From positions 124,001 to 188,000 of the forward strand of contig CANKXO010000004.1 in assembly GCA_947487765.1 (NCBI GenBank): a DNA stretch of 64,000 nucleotides. Reading direction: 5' to 3'. How positions within the stretch are numbered: position 1 is the stretch's first letter; each line of letters starts with the position of its first letter. The DNA comes from an uncultured Pseudomonadales bacterium (lineage in GTDB: Bacteria > Pseudomonadota > Gammaproteobacteria > Pseudomonadales > Cellvibrionaceae). Position numbers and translations under genes: made by a program. The notes beneath the pieces were generated by a model, which was not told the origin of the DNA, made no database searches, and was given only the letters and a program-made list of their open reading frames with translations. Shown piece after piece: positions 37,944 through 46,887 of the stretch.

Positions 37944-38690
37944 TTAAAGCGCTGAAGCTTGATTGGAAACATAAACACTGGTTTCTATCAGTGCAATACT
38001 ATTCATTAATGAATGCATCATAATAGTTGTAATGATGGAGTTTGTTTTCAATCTAGCAAAGCCCAATATCAAGCCAGCGATAAAAATAGTGAGTATGCCA
38101 TAGATATTGTACTGAAGGTGTACTGAAGCCCATGCAAGGGATGTTAGTACTATTGCGCCTATAGGGCCTACAAAACTGGAGGCAAATCCTGACAATAAAA
38201 ACCCTCTAAAAAATAGCTCTTCAAATATCGGGGCAGCAATAGCGACGGCAAGCCACATTAACCATAGGGGGTTAGCTGAGGTATAAATATTAGACATAAA
38301 GTCTACGACGATAGGTTGCCCTAGCAAGTAAAGTAATACATCAATGATGATAATAAAAATAATAGTGACAATTGCCCAATACTTAACCGTTTTTAAATCG
38401 ATAGCATTAATGGCTAAGTATTTCTTTACATCAGCTCCTTTCTTTAATTTTATGATTCCGAATGTAATCAAACTACATAGAATTAACGTGGCAAAGGTGG
38501 CTATTGATAAAGCGGTGCCATCAACACTTAATTTATTGAGTAAGTCTTCTGAGATTTGTCCGTGGCGTAAATGTGCGTAAGCTAATAAAGCAATAACTTG
38601 AGTGGTAATAAAAATAAAAGTAACAAAAATTCCCCAGAGTAAAGTGCTAGTAAATCCCCATAAAATATAATCAGGTTTTTGTGAACTCAT
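37944..38690 (-). CDS. CPBP-family intramembrane metalloprotease
   Basis: Protein of 248 residues with about eight membrane segments. The catalytic motif appears as FEELFFRGFLLSGF (EExxxR). A conserved His is in LAWASVHLQYNIYGIL and Asn/His residues in TTIMMHSLMNSIAL. These abortive-infection/CAAX-protease proteins can process prenylated or secreted peptides. Here no bacteriocin gene is adjacent. It starts an apparent three-gene minus-strand group. Confidence 0.85.
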   Translation of the reverse strand: MSSQKPDYILWGFTSTLLWGIFVTFIFITTQVIALLAYAHLRHGQISEDLLNKLSVDGTALSIATFATLILCSLITFGIIKLKKGADVKKYLAINAIDLKTVKYWAIVTIIFIIIIDVLLYLLGQPIVVDFMSNIYTSANPLWLMWLAVAIAAPIFEELFFRGFLLSGFASSFVGPIGAIVLTSLAWASVHLQYNIYGILTIFIAGLILGFARLKTNSIITTIMMHSLMNSIALIETSVYVSNQASAL

Positions 38691-38716
38691 ATTTTTTCCA
38701 TAAAAATAATGACCAA

Positions 38717-39406
38717 TTAAGGTCTTAACTTTGGCATCGGTAGGCTATCTAAATCCCTTATTTCATTGTTTAGGCTATTAATTAAATCGTAATAGGGTTG
38801 TTTAGTGGATTCTAGTTCGTCAATTTCGTTATCTTTTTCTCTTATAAGTTCTCTCATTTCATTGCGCTGAGTATAAAAAAGTACTCTTTCTAGCCTGGTG
38901 GATTTGGGGTCGGTTAAACCATGCTCAGCGATATGCAAATACTCTTCATGTTCTTCTCTCTCTTCAATCAGAACAGCAATATCATCGTCGATGGCATCTA
39001 TTACATTATTATGCTCTTTTAGCTCTTGTTTTAAGGCTTGCTTTTGCAGGTAAATATCATGGCCGACATTATAGCCTTTGCGAACGCCTTCGACTAAATC
39101 AGCAGGGCAAATGGTAGGAATACCTCTATTATTTTTGCCCAGTGTGTAGCCTCTTTCTGGTGTGCAGTAGCTTCGTACTCCGTTATCGTAACCTGTTTTA
39201 TAGTTGTTAAATTCTGCACTGATACCGTGCTTTGAACAGGCTTTACGGTGTTGGCTAAAGCGATTAGATAAGCCATAGCCTCGGCCACCATCTTCATAAC
39301 CAATCGCTTGCCAATCAGCGGTTAAGCAGTCATTTTTATTCATGGTTGCACAACCGTATAAGAGCAAGCAGCCAATTAAGCCCATTAAAATTTTATAGTT
39401 TTTCAT
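38717..39406 (-). CDS. DUF2799 lipoprotein
   Basis: Protein of 229 residues with a lipobox at LLLYGC (Cys near 19), so an outer- or inner-membrane lipoprotein. The domain shows repeated GYEDGGRGY and GYDNGVRSYC, GLSNRF..H..AC, and CPADLVEGVRKGYNVG segments typical of DUF2799. A coiled-coil tail of about 100 charged residues follows. Function unknown for the family. It lies 26 bases upstream of the CPBP gene on the same strand. Confidence 0.85.
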   Translation of the reverse strand: MKNYKILMGLIGCLLLYGCATMNKNDCLTADWQAIGYEDGGRGYGLSNRFSQHRKACSKHGISAEFNNYKTGYDNGVRSYCTPERGYTLGKNNRGIPTICPADLVEGVRKGYNVGHDIYLQKQALKQELKEHNNVIDAIDDDIAVLIEEREEHEEYLHIAEHGLTDPKSTRLERVLFYTQRNEMRELIREKDNEIDELESTKQPYYDLINSLNNEIRDLDSLPMPKLRP

Positions 39407-39626
39407 TAATAGAATCCATCTATCGGTATTGATTGATAACTAGTAATTATAGTGCAATAAAACTGAATATCAGCTGAATGTATTTTATTTTAAAACGATT
39501 CACCGTTTTAAAAATACTAACGCGGTAAAAACACAATAGGCTTACATGATTTGTAGCTAATCTCCTACAAAAATCAGATGGCAACTGCAGTAACATATAA
39601 ATTCCTGCTAAGAGGCGGAGAATATA

Positions 39627-39836
39627 ATGATCTGGCATTTCTTAGATACAAAAACACTAGAAGAATATGATAGCGGTTATATTCTTACATTAACAAATGG
39701 CAGCTGGCTTTTACCAATAGAAATCGCGTCAACGGCACCTGTTAATATGAATAGCTTACAACAGGCTAATTATTTACAGGAAGGCTTACAATTTGCTCGA
39801 GAAAAATTAGAAAATATAATGGCTGACGCGATTTAA
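39627..39836 (+). CDS. Small hypothetical protein
   Basis: Protein of 69 residues. GGAG lies eight bases before the ATG, which supports expression. The sequence is WHFLDTKTLEEY followed by a beta-rich part (YILTLTNGSWLLPI) and a C-terminal helix. No family recognised and no signal peptide. It is isolated between two minus-strand genes. Confidence 0.55.
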   Translation: MIWHFLDTKTLEEYDSGYILTLTNGSWLLPIEIASTAPVNMNSLQQANYLQEGLQFAREKLENIMADAI

Positions 39837-40002
39837 GATTTAGATTATATCTGTTAACCAAAATAAAAATGGATAAAAATTGCTATAAGATTGGAAAATA
39901 TTGCTCAATTTTATCTTGAGAGTTTTAATCTGCGGATAGAGGGTGATAAGGATAGGTGGCCGGAATTACGTTTATTGATTTCCTATTATGTTAGCTATTA
40001 TT

Positions 40003-40878
40003 TTATCGCTGCAAATATTTTTTCAACTCTTCTGCCAGCACAGTAACTTTTGGGGAGAGGTGTTGGCGGTGAGGGTAAACCACATGGATGGGTAGTTCTT
40101 CTAGAGGATATTGCTCCATAACCGTAACGAGTTTGCCAGTGTGAATATACTTATCCACGGCGAAGTCAGGGCTTAAGGTTAAGGCTGTGCCATGGGCGGC
40201 GATTCTAGCGGCGGCCATAGCGCTGTTAACGGATATTTTTGCCGAGGCTTTAACATTAATATCGGGTGATAGAGTCCATACGCCAGATTGCCGAAAATTG
40301 CGATCAACCACACAGGGTGCTGCCGCTAATTCTTCCGGTGTTGTTGGTGCACCATAACGTTCAATAAAGGTGGGCGATGCACAAAATTTTAAGTGGCTGC
40401 CACCAACGGGTCTGGCAATCAGGTTGGAATCTTTGAGCTTGCCAATCCGAATGGATGCATCAAAACCTTCTGCCACTAAATCCACGTAGCGATCATTCAA
40501 CGTGATATCAAATTCTATTTCCGGGTGGCGAGATGCCATTGTCGCGACAAAAGGCATCAGCACAATTTCTCCAAACGTTGTTGGGGCAGATAACCGTAAT
40601 CGGCCAGTCAATGTCTGGTGCTTTTTACTGATATTTGATTCAAGAGTTGTAATATCGTCCAATACTCGCTTTGCTTCTTCATAGTAGGCTGAGCCAATAT
40701 CGGTCAGGTGCAAGCTCCGAGTCGTGCGGCTGATCAAACGCACTGACAACGCCTCTTCTAACTTATCGACATGCATGCTCACCAGTGCTTTGGTTTTGCC
40801 TATACGGTTCGCCGCCGCCGTGTAAGAGCCCTCTTCGGCCACTGAAATAAAAGAGGCCATCAATTTAAGTTTATCCAT
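40003..40878 (-). CDS. LysR-family transcriptional regulator
   Basis: Protein of 291 residues. The helix-turn-helix is SYTAAANRIGKTKALVSMHV and the linker RTTRSLHLTDIGSAYYEEA. The substrate domain has FDITLNDRYVDLVAEGFDASIRIG, the style of regulators controlling quinone- or aldehyde-stress genes. It is divergent from the DoxX/glutathionyl-hydroquinone reductase/DODA group, which it probably regulates from the 157-base gap. Confidence 0.9.
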   Translation of the reverse strand: MDKLKLMASFISVAEEGSYTAAANRIGKTKALVSMHVDKLEEALSVRLISRTTRSLHLTDIGSAYYEEAKRVLDDITTLESNISKKHQTLTGRLRLSAPTTFGEIVLMPFVATMASRHPEIEFDITLNDRYVDLVAEGFDASIRIGKLKDSNLIARPVGGSHLKFCASPTFIERYGAPTTPEELAAAPCVVDRNFRQSGVWTLSPDINVKASAKISVNSAMAAARIAAHGTALTLSPDFAVDKYIHTGKLVTVMEQYPLEELPIHVVYPHRQHLSPKVTVLAEELKKYLQR

Positions 40879-41035
40879 GTAGTGCCTCTATTTAGATAGG
40901 GTTATAGTCATATTGTCAATTATTTTTGAACAGTGATTTAACAATAATGTGTATTGTTTACAAAATCAACATCGAATTACACTGTATGCACTGGTTTACT
41001 CAAATTCAACGTGTTCTTGTAAGAGGAAAATGATT

Positions 41036-41473
41036 ATGAAAAGCACACACAATTATGAATATGGCATCGTTAGCTTGCGTATGGCATTGGGGGTAATGTT
41101 TCTCGCCCATGGCCTGTTAAAACTATTTGTCTTTACCCCTACTGGTACGGCTGGCTTTTTTGGTTCTCTCGGTTTGCCCGCTTTTTTAGGTCCGCTGACG
41201 ATGAGTCTGGAGATCTTGGGTGGTGTTGGTTTAATCGTGGGGTATTACAGCCGTTGGATTGTTGTTGCGTTACTGCCGGTGTTACTGGGTTCTATTTTAT
41301 TTGTGCACGGTAGCAATGGTTGGGGTTTTGCAAACGAAGGCGGTGGTTGGGAATACTCGGCATTTTTAATCATTGCCTCTATCGCGCAATTCTTTTTTGG
41401 TGATGGCAGTTTCTCTGTCCGGCAACTGTTTGGAAACCATCAAGAACCAAAGAAAGCAGCCGCTGCGTCATAG
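41036..41473 (+). CDS. DoxX-family membrane protein
   Basis: About 145 residues from the ATG at 41036, nine bases after AGAGG; the frame is open to 40949 but lacks a start signal there. It has four membrane helices and the DoxX pattern SLRMALGVMFLAHGLLKL and FFGSLGLPAFLGPL. It is first in a group with two aromatic/quinone enzymes and divergent from a LysR regulator, so a role in redox or electrophile stress is likely. Confidence 0.88.
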   Translation: MKSTHNYEYGIVSLRMALGVMFLAHGLLKLFVFTPTGTAGFFGSLGLPAFLGPLTMSLEILGGVGLIVGYYSRWIVVALLPVLLGSILFVHGSNGWGFANEGGGWEYSAFLIIASIAQFFFGDGSFSVRQLFGNHQEPKKAAAAS

Positions 41474-41589
41474 GGTGTTGTGTCAATAAATGAGCATGAA
41501 CTTTTGTTTTAACAGAACAAAAGTTCTCAGGTTTTTACTATCGTTAGCCCAATCTAAGTGCTGACGATATCAACATAAAAGGTAGCATC

Positions 41590-42552
41590 ATGTTAGTGAA
41601 TGGTCAGTGGAGTAAAAAATGGGAACCAATACAAAAGAAGGATGAGCAAGGCCGTTTTATACGGCAGGTCAGCAGTTTTCGGGAAGCTATTCCTCCAGAA
41701 AAAATAAACCAGTGGCTACAGGGCGACAAACAGTCTGCTATGTACCGTTTGTACGTTGCCTATATTTGCCCCTGGGCAACACGTGCACTGATTGCTCGGC
41801 AACTATTGGGTTTAGAAAATGTGATTGATGTAAAGGTAGTTCAACCACAATTATCTGAGTATGGTTGGCAATTTGGTGACTACCCTGGAAGCACGCCAAG
41901 AAGTGATGTCGACATCGATTACATTTATGAACTGTATACCCAGTCAGATGAATATTATACAGGTCGTGCAACGGTCCCCGTGCTTTGGGATATCGACGAT
42001 GCGCGTATTGTGAATAATGAGTCAGCAGATATTCTTCGTATTCTTAACCATCAATTGCGGCCAATACATAAATCTGATGTGGATCTCTACCCTGAAAATT
42101 TACAAACAGATATCGATAACTTTAACGATAAGATTTACTCATCACTTAATAATGGTGTCTACAAGTCAGGTTTTGCATCGTCGCAGTTCTCGTATAACGA
42201 AGCCGTTACGGAAGTATTTGCTTGTTTAGATGAATTAGAAGAGCACTTTGGAACCTCGGATTTTGCAGTAGGGAATCAACTAACAGAAAGTGATATCAGA
42301 TTATTTGTGACGCTTGCGCGTTTTGATGTTGCCTATCACGGCTTGTTTAAAGCCAATATAAAACGCATTGCTGATTATCAAAACCTGTCGCGCTATTTCG
42401 AAAATTTATTGGATATCTCCGCTTTCAGTGACAATACCAATATTGATCATATAAAAGCGGGTTACTATTCGATAAAAGCCGTCAACCCAACAGGCATTGT
42501 TCCTATTGGGCCTGAATTGTCCTGGTTTAATTATCTAGCGAATAAAAAGTAA
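41590..42552 (+). CDS. Glutathionyl-hydroquinone reductase-like glutathione transferase
   Basis: Protein of 320 residues, the length of YqjG/ECM4-type enzymes. The catalytic motif YICPWATRALIARQLLGLE holds the Cys, followed by the conserved YTGRATVPVLWD and NNESADILRIL. The all-alpha C-terminal domain has LTESDIRLFVTLARFDV. The enzymes reduce glutathionyl-hydroquinones. The neighbouring DODA-type dioxygenase gene starts 10 bases later, and both suit quinone detoxification. Confidence 0.92.
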   Translation: MLVNGQWSKKWEPIQKKDEQGRFIRQVSSFREAIPPEKINQWLQGDKQSAMYRLYVAYICPWATRALIARQLLGLENVIDVKVVQPQLSEYGWQFGDYPGSTPRSDVDIDYIYELYTQSDEYYTGRATVPVLWDIDDARIVNNESADILRILNHQLRPIHKSDVDLYPENLQTDIDNFNDKIYSSLNNGVYKSGFASSQFSYNEAVTEVFACLDELEEHFGTSDFAVGNQLTESDIRLFVTLARFDVAYHGLFKANIKRIADYQNLSRYFENLLDISAFSDNTNIDHIKAGYYSIKAVNPTGIVPIGPELSWFNYLANKK

Positions 42553-42562
42553 TGAGGTCGGT

Positions 42563-43342
42563 ATGACGAATAATGCTCCCGTTATGTTCATTAGCCACGG
42601 TGCACCCACCTTTGCATTATATCCGGGTGAGGCAGGTCGTTTACTGAGGCGTGTTGGTAAACAGTTAAATAAAGTTAAAGGCATCGTCATACTGTCGCCG
42701 CATTGGATAAGCCACCACCAAGAAATATCAATGGCTGAAAACCCGTCAACCATTCATGATTTTGGTGGTTTTATGGATGACTTGTATACCATCAATTACC
42801 CAGCGCCGGGTGATTCTCGATTGGCGCTGCACATACAAAACACGCTCGCCCAACAAGGAACGGATTCAATTCTTAACGCAGAACGAGGCCGGGATCATGG
42901 TGTTTGGGTGCCGATGTTACATCTGTTGCCTGAAGCGAATATTCCCATTGTTCAATTATCTCTTAACTATCATTTATCTTGGAGTGAGATAGTTGATTTA
43001 GGTCGCTCGCTACAACCCCTACGCGAGCAGGGTATCGCCATTATTGGTTCGGGGGGTATTACTCATAACTTGGCTGATATGAGAGGGCTAAACCAAACCG
43101 CGCGTCCTTACGCGGTGAGCTTTCAACATAGCGTCAGAAAACATTTATTGAATAAAGAATATGATGAGTTGATTAATAACGCGCATTCTATTGATGGTTT
43201 TAAACAATCCCACCCCAGTGACGAACATTACCTGCCGTTACTATTTACCATAGGTGCATTAACTCAGCAGGACCAACCTTCTGTACTGGAAGGGGGTATT
43301 GTTTACGGCTCGTTATCAATGGAGTCTTATTTTTGGTGTTAA
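42563..43342 (+). CDS. DODA-type extradiol ring-cleaving dioxygenase, YgiD-like
   Basis: Protein of 259 residues of the LigB superfamily. Metal-binding His positions are visible in MFISHGAPTFAL and ILSPHWISHHQE, and further His residues in RDHGVWVPMLHLLPEANIP and SGGITHNLADM. E. coli YgiD opens the L-DOPA ring; the substrate here is probably a catechol. It follows the hydroquinone reductase gene by 10 bases. Confidence 0.9.
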   Translation: MTNNAPVMFISHGAPTFALYPGEAGRLLRRVGKQLNKVKGIVILSPHWISHHQEISMAENPSTIHDFGGFMDDLYTINYPAPGDSRLALHIQNTLAQQGTDSILNAERGRDHGVWVPMLHLLPEANIPIVQLSLNYHLSWSEIVDLGRSLQPLREQGIAIIGSGGITHNLADMRGLNQTARPYAVSFQHSVRKHLLNKEYDELINNAHSIDGFKQSHPSDEHYLPLLFTIGALTQQDQPSVLEGGIVYGSLSMESYFWC

Positions 43343-43346
43343 TTTT

Positions 43347-43889
43347 TTAAAAGAAAAATTTTACGCCTAAATTAAATCCATCAATAGTAAACCCATCCGA
43401 ATCGATTATTTCAATATATTCAGCATTTATGGATATTCTATCTGAAGTTATTATGCCGATTCCTAACCCATAAGAAGGGCCATGATTAGATGGGTCTATA
43501 TCAATATCCTCAACTTGATCTGATTTAATACTTAATGTTGCTTCAGTGTAACCAAACAGTCCGTATAGCTTAATAAATTCTATATTCAATTCAGGCCGAA
43601 AATAAATTGAGTAATACTCATCAAGAGAAATCCGTGTATCAATGTCAATTCCGGGTAAGTTAAGCGTTGCTTCATCATCTCCAAGTTTTGTTCCAGCTCG
43701 TAACTCTACGCCTAACTGCTCAAGCATCATATGTCCAAAAGAGACGCTTGTAGACTTTAGACTTGCATTATAGTCTAATGTTTTTGCTTTAAAGTCTGCT
43801 TGCCCTAATTGAACGGATCCATACAGTCCAGTCTCAGCATAAACAATACTCGTATAAATGAATAAAAATAAAGTGATTAACGTTTTCAT
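43347..43889 (-). CDS. Outer-membrane beta-barrel protein, OmpA/OmpW-like
   Basis: Protein of 180 residues with a signal peptide (about 1-18, ending VYAE) and short alternating beta strands (LYGSVQLGQADF, VSFGHMMLEQLGVELRAG, YGLGIGIITSDRISINAEY). It ends with Phe-Phe (GVKFFF), as expected for an outer-membrane barrel. Ligand and role are unknown. It stands alone. Confidence 0.75.
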   Translation of the reverse strand: MKTLITLFLFIYTSIVYAETGLYGSVQLGQADFKAKTLDYNASLKSTSVSFGHMMLEQLGVELRAGTKLGDDEATLNLPGIDIDTRISLDEYYSIYFRPELNIEFIKLYGLFGYTEATLSIKSDQVEDIDIDPSNHGPSYGLGIGIITSDRISINAEYIEIIDSDGFTIDGFNLGVKFFF

Positions 43890-44486
43890 TATTTGTCCTA
43901 AATACTGACAGACAAATAAAGCGAGGCGATTTGTCTGTTATCTTTTAAATCAATAGTAGAGAAATAACGAATAGTTTCTGAAATAAATCGAGCATGTAAT
44001 TTTTTACACGCTATGCGAAAATGATCGATGCTTGAATCAGCAGTGTCCTATGATACTCCATATGGATCTAGCTTTTCAGTTGTATTGGTCAATGTTCCTT
44101 ACATAGTTTCTATAGCTCGCGAATTAAACTCTACTATTTTAATGAGTGAAAGTGCTTGTCAGAAATTGCTATATTTTTGTCAAATGTTGCTCAATCATTG
44201 TTTTGGTTTGACTTCAGCTGAAGTTGAAGGCGATACTTGAAAGAATACGAACCAAAAACTTATATGCATTAAAAGCTTAATTAATTTATGAAAATGGATT
44301 GATTGCGATTGGAGTGAAAATTAACCGATTGTGACGGTTGTACACAAAATCTTGACAAAGTGTATTGATTCATATTCTGTTCAGGTTAGGAGCGTTACAA
44401 TAGAGCGATAAGGTCAGAAAATAATGTTGCACTACCATGAAGGCTTCAAATGACCATAAATCCAAGCTTTTGATTGAGGAATTCCT

Positions 44487-45158
44487 ATGTCACTTAAATT
44501 ATCTTTTACTCTTCCGATACTATTGGCCTTTCTGGTGGGGTGTACTTCGACAGAAACACACCGTGTTGTGCAAACACAAAAAGTCGAGTCCTATGCAACC
44601 AACTATAGTGGCCCGAAAACCACGCTCGCTGTGGGTAAGTTCAACAACCGTTCTAATTACTTACAGGGTTTATTCTCGACGGGGGTTGATCGTTTAGGCA
44701 ATCAGGCAAAAACCATCCTCAAAACCCACTTGCAACAAACCAATCGTTTTAAGGTGGTTGACCGTGAAAACCTCGATGCCATTATTAAAGAGGCGAAGCT
44801 GCGTGGTCAGGCACAAAACTTAAAAGGTGCGCGCTATACCGTAACCGGTGGTGTTAGTGAATTTGGTCGTAAAGTCACCGGCGATAAACAACTCTTTGGT
44901 ATCTTAGGTTCAGGTAAAAAACAAACGGCGTATGCCAAAGTGTCATTAAATGTAGTGGATGTTTTAAGCTCTGAGATTATTTATACCACTCAAGGTGCCG
45001 GAGAGTACGGTTTGAATAGTCGCGAAGTGCTAGGCTTTGGTTCGGATGCCAGCTATGACGCCACATTAAATGGTAAAGTATTGAATTTGGCTATTACAGA
45101 AGCCGTCAATAATATGGTGAGAGATTTAGAAAGTGGCAAGCTGAATGTTGATCTGTAA
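44487..45158 (+). CDS. CsgG-family lipoprotein
   Basis: Protein of 223 residues with a lipobox in FLVGC (Cys near 19). The CsgG/HfaB-type domain shows TTLAVGKFNNRS, DRLGNQAKTILKTHL, FKVVDRENLDAI and ARYTVTGGVSEF. It is first of a three-gene operon with DUF4810 and DUF799 lipoproteins, a trio I know from Neisseria and many gammaproteobacteria. It is a presumed outer-membrane complex of uncertain function, not curli, since no csgA-like gene is present. A GAGGAATTC ribosome site precedes the ATG. Confidence 0.88.
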   Translation: MSLKLSFTLPILLAFLVGCTSTETHRVVQTQKVESYATNYSGPKTTLAVGKFNNRSNYLQGLFSTGVDRLGNQAKTILKTHLQQTNRFKVVDRENLDAIIKEAKLRGQAQNLKGARYTVTGGVSEFGRKVTGDKQLFGILGSGKKQTAYAKVSLNVVDVLSSEIIYTTQGAGEYGLNSREVLGFGSDASYDATLNGKVLNLAITEAVNNMVRDLESGKLNVDL

Positions 45159-45211
45159 ACTTTCCGAAAAAATATAATGTCAGAAAATAGTACGGAAGAG
45201 AAAAAATACGT

Positions 45212-45613
45212 ATGAGAACATCAAGGACAACAAACATAGCATGTGCATTGCTCATACTTATTTTCCTGCAGGGCTGTGAAACAACAGGGCCACTTTATTA
45301 CTGGGGTTCTTATGAACAACTCCTTTACGATATGTACAACAAGCCCGGTAAAGCACCGCCGGGTGTGCAGATCGAAAAATTAACCAGAGATATTAGCAAG
45401 GCCGAGAGTCGTGGTCTTGCTATTGGGCCTGGTATCTACGCACACCTCGGTTATATGTACGCCATACAGGGCAATATTGGTAAAGCAGAGCAAGCCTTTA
45501 ATAATGAAGTCATACTTTATCCTGAATCAAAAACATTAATTGAAGGCATGTTAACCCGCGCCCGAAAAGCACAAGATATAACAAGCGAAGATAATACAGA
45601 GGTGAAACTATGA
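45212..45613 (+). CDS. DUF4810 lipoprotein
   Basis: Protein of 133 residues with a lipobox in LIFLQGC. The core GPLYYWGSYEQLLYDMYNKPG and a TPR-like helix pair (GPGIYAHLGYMYAIQGNIGKA) define DUF4810. It follows the CsgG-like gene by 54 bases and overlaps the DUF799 gene by four bases (ATGA), indicating translational coupling within the lipoprotein operon. Confidence 0.86.
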   Translation: MRTSRTTNIACALLILIFLQGCETTGPLYYWGSYEQLLYDMYNKPGKAPPGVQIEKLTRDISKAESRGLAIGPGIYAHLGYMYAIQGNIGKAEQAFNNEVILYPESKTLIEGMLTRARKAQDITSEDNTEVKL

Positions 45614-46287
45614 TGGCTTCTGTATGCTTAAAACTAACAAGTAATAAATCTGTTTTACTCTTACTATCAGTATTATTTATATTACTAGCGGGCTGTGCTT
45701 CGCCACATTCTGGTTATGACTATAGTGCCTTGATGGAAAGCAAGCCTCGCTCAATTTTAGTTATTCCGCCACTGAATAATTCTATTGAAGTGGAGGCATC
45801 TTATACGTATTTATCTACAGTCTCCCGACCGTTGGCAGAAAAAGGCTACTATGTTTTCCCCGTTGCTGTGATTGATAACTTGCTTAAAGAAAACGGCTTA
45901 CCGACACCAGCAGAAATGAACTCAATCCCGTTGGATAAAATTCGCGAAGTGATCGGAGCAGATGCCGTGCTGTATGTGACAATCGATAACTGGGGACAAA
46001 AGTATCAATTAATAAATTCACGCACAGTTGTTAGTGCCACTATAAAGCTAGTCGATGCACGAACGGGCACCTTGTTGTGGGATGCTAAAGCCTATGGGCA
46101 AGAAAATTCGGATAACGGTAACAACGGTTTGCTAGGTGCTATTGTGAGCGCAGCGATTACCCAAGTACTGGCCTCCGCCACTGATAAAACCCCTGGTATT
46201 GCAAGGCAAGCAAATAATAATGCAATTAATAATAGTCGTTATGGTTTATTAGACGGGCCTTATAAACCCGAGATTAATAAGAAGTAA
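45610..46287 (+). CDS. DUF799 (GNA1162-type) lipoprotein
   Basis: Protein of 225 residues with a lipobox in LLAGC. DUF799 blocks are PRSILVIPPLNNSIEVEASY, RPLAEKGYYVFPVAVID, and GADAVLYVTIDNWGQKY. In Neisseria the GNA1162 relative forms an outer-membrane lipoprotein assembly and is encoded with CsgG-like and DUF4810 partners as here. It is last in the operon and converges with the cupin gene. Confidence 0.87.
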   Translation: MMASVCLKLTSNKSVLLLLSVLFILLAGCASPHSGYDYSALMESKPRSILVIPPLNNSIEVEASYTYLSTVSRPLAEKGYYVFPVAVIDNLLKENGLPTPAEMNSIPLDKIREVIGADAVLYVTIDNWGQKYQLINSRTVVSATIKLVDARTGTLLWDAKAYGQENSDNGNNGLLGAIVSAAITQVLASATDKTPGIARQANNNAINNSRYGLLDGPYKPEINKK

Positions 46288-46295
46288 CGAACAAT

Positions 46296-46679
46296 TTATT
46301 CGTTTATAAAAACAATTTGTGGTTCGCCAATTGTTTTTATAAAGAAGACTAAAAATTTTGCATGGTCAGTATGGCTGGAATTTTTACTGACCATATGAAT
46401 ATCGTCAGGGTATTCATAAAATGTGCCGCCTTTTACCAAAGTTACTTCTTCGCTACCGGCGACTTGCATATCAACTGACCCTTCTAACACGTATACATAA
46501 GTATGAGCATTATGTTTATGTGGCGGAGTTGACTCGCCAGGTTTATATTCAACAGTCACCATAACCACCTCTTGATTTTCTGGTAGCGGCGGTAGGTTCT
46601 TGCTGAAGATAGAAGAAACATCTGCTGCGCCTGCATAGGTATGAATAATGACTAAAACAATTAGAAGGATATTTTTCAT
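46296..46679 (-). CDS. Exported cupin-domain protein
   Basis: Protein of 127 residues with a signal peptide (about 1-19, ending AGAAD). A single cupin barrel follows, with metal-ligand pattern TPPHKHNAHTYVYVLEGS and a second motif near YEYPDDIHMVSKN. It is periplasmic. Small exported cupins have varied roles; substrate unknown. Confidence 0.8.
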   Translation of the reverse strand: MKNILLIVLVIIHTYAGAADVSSIFSKNLPPLPENQEVVMVTVEYKPGESTPPHKHNAHTYVYVLEGSVDMQVAGSEEVTLVKGGTFYEYPDDIHMVSKNSSHTDHAKFLVFFIKTIGEPQIVFINE

Positions 46680-46724
46680 TATTAATTTTCCGTTATTTTT
46701 AGATGGCTATTAAATTATTAACGA

Positions 46725-46761
46725 TAAAAAAGCCCTCTCTATAACAATATAAAAGAGGGCT
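46725..46761 (-). terminator. Rho-independent terminator for the minus strand
   Basis: AGCCCTCT (46731-46738) and AGAGGGCT (46754-46761) form an 8-bp stem. Read on the minus strand it is followed by TTTTTT (46725-46730 complement). It would end transcription from the DJ-1-like gene before the cupin gene. Confidence 0.78.
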
Positions 46762-46804
46762 AAAAAGGACTTCTGAAGAAAGGAATATTTCGATAACTAT
46801 CTAA

Positions 46805-46881
46805 GGGCTACTTAAGGGCTACTTAAGGGCTACTTAAGGGCTACTTAAGGGCTACTTAAGGGCTACTTAAGAATTACTTAA
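46805..46881. repeat. 11-bp tandem repeat, six perfect units plus one degenerate
   Basis: GGGCTACTTAA is repeated head-to-tail exactly six times from 46805 to 46870, followed by one altered unit (GAATTACTTAA). Each junction forms the palindrome CTTAAG. The array lies between the stop of the DJ-1-like gene (46888) and its terminator, so it would be in that transcript's 3' end. Confidence 0.95.
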
Positions 46882-46887
46882 GAACAA

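Noticed and set aside
44028-44240. 70-codon plus-strand ORF in the 600-base gap 43890-44486
   Set aside because: No ribosome site, no recognisable domain and an unremarkable composition. The gap otherwise shows only a possible TTGACA promoter at 44352 (15-base spacing to TATTCT) ahead of the CsgG operon.
44330-44350. CRP-like TGTGACGGTTGTACACA upstream of the CsgG operon
   Set aside because: The right half is TACACA rather than TCACA, and the match is not better than chance for an AT-rich gap.
46805-46881. CRISPR array
   Set aside because: The 11-bp units are directly adjacent with no spacers and no cas genes are present.
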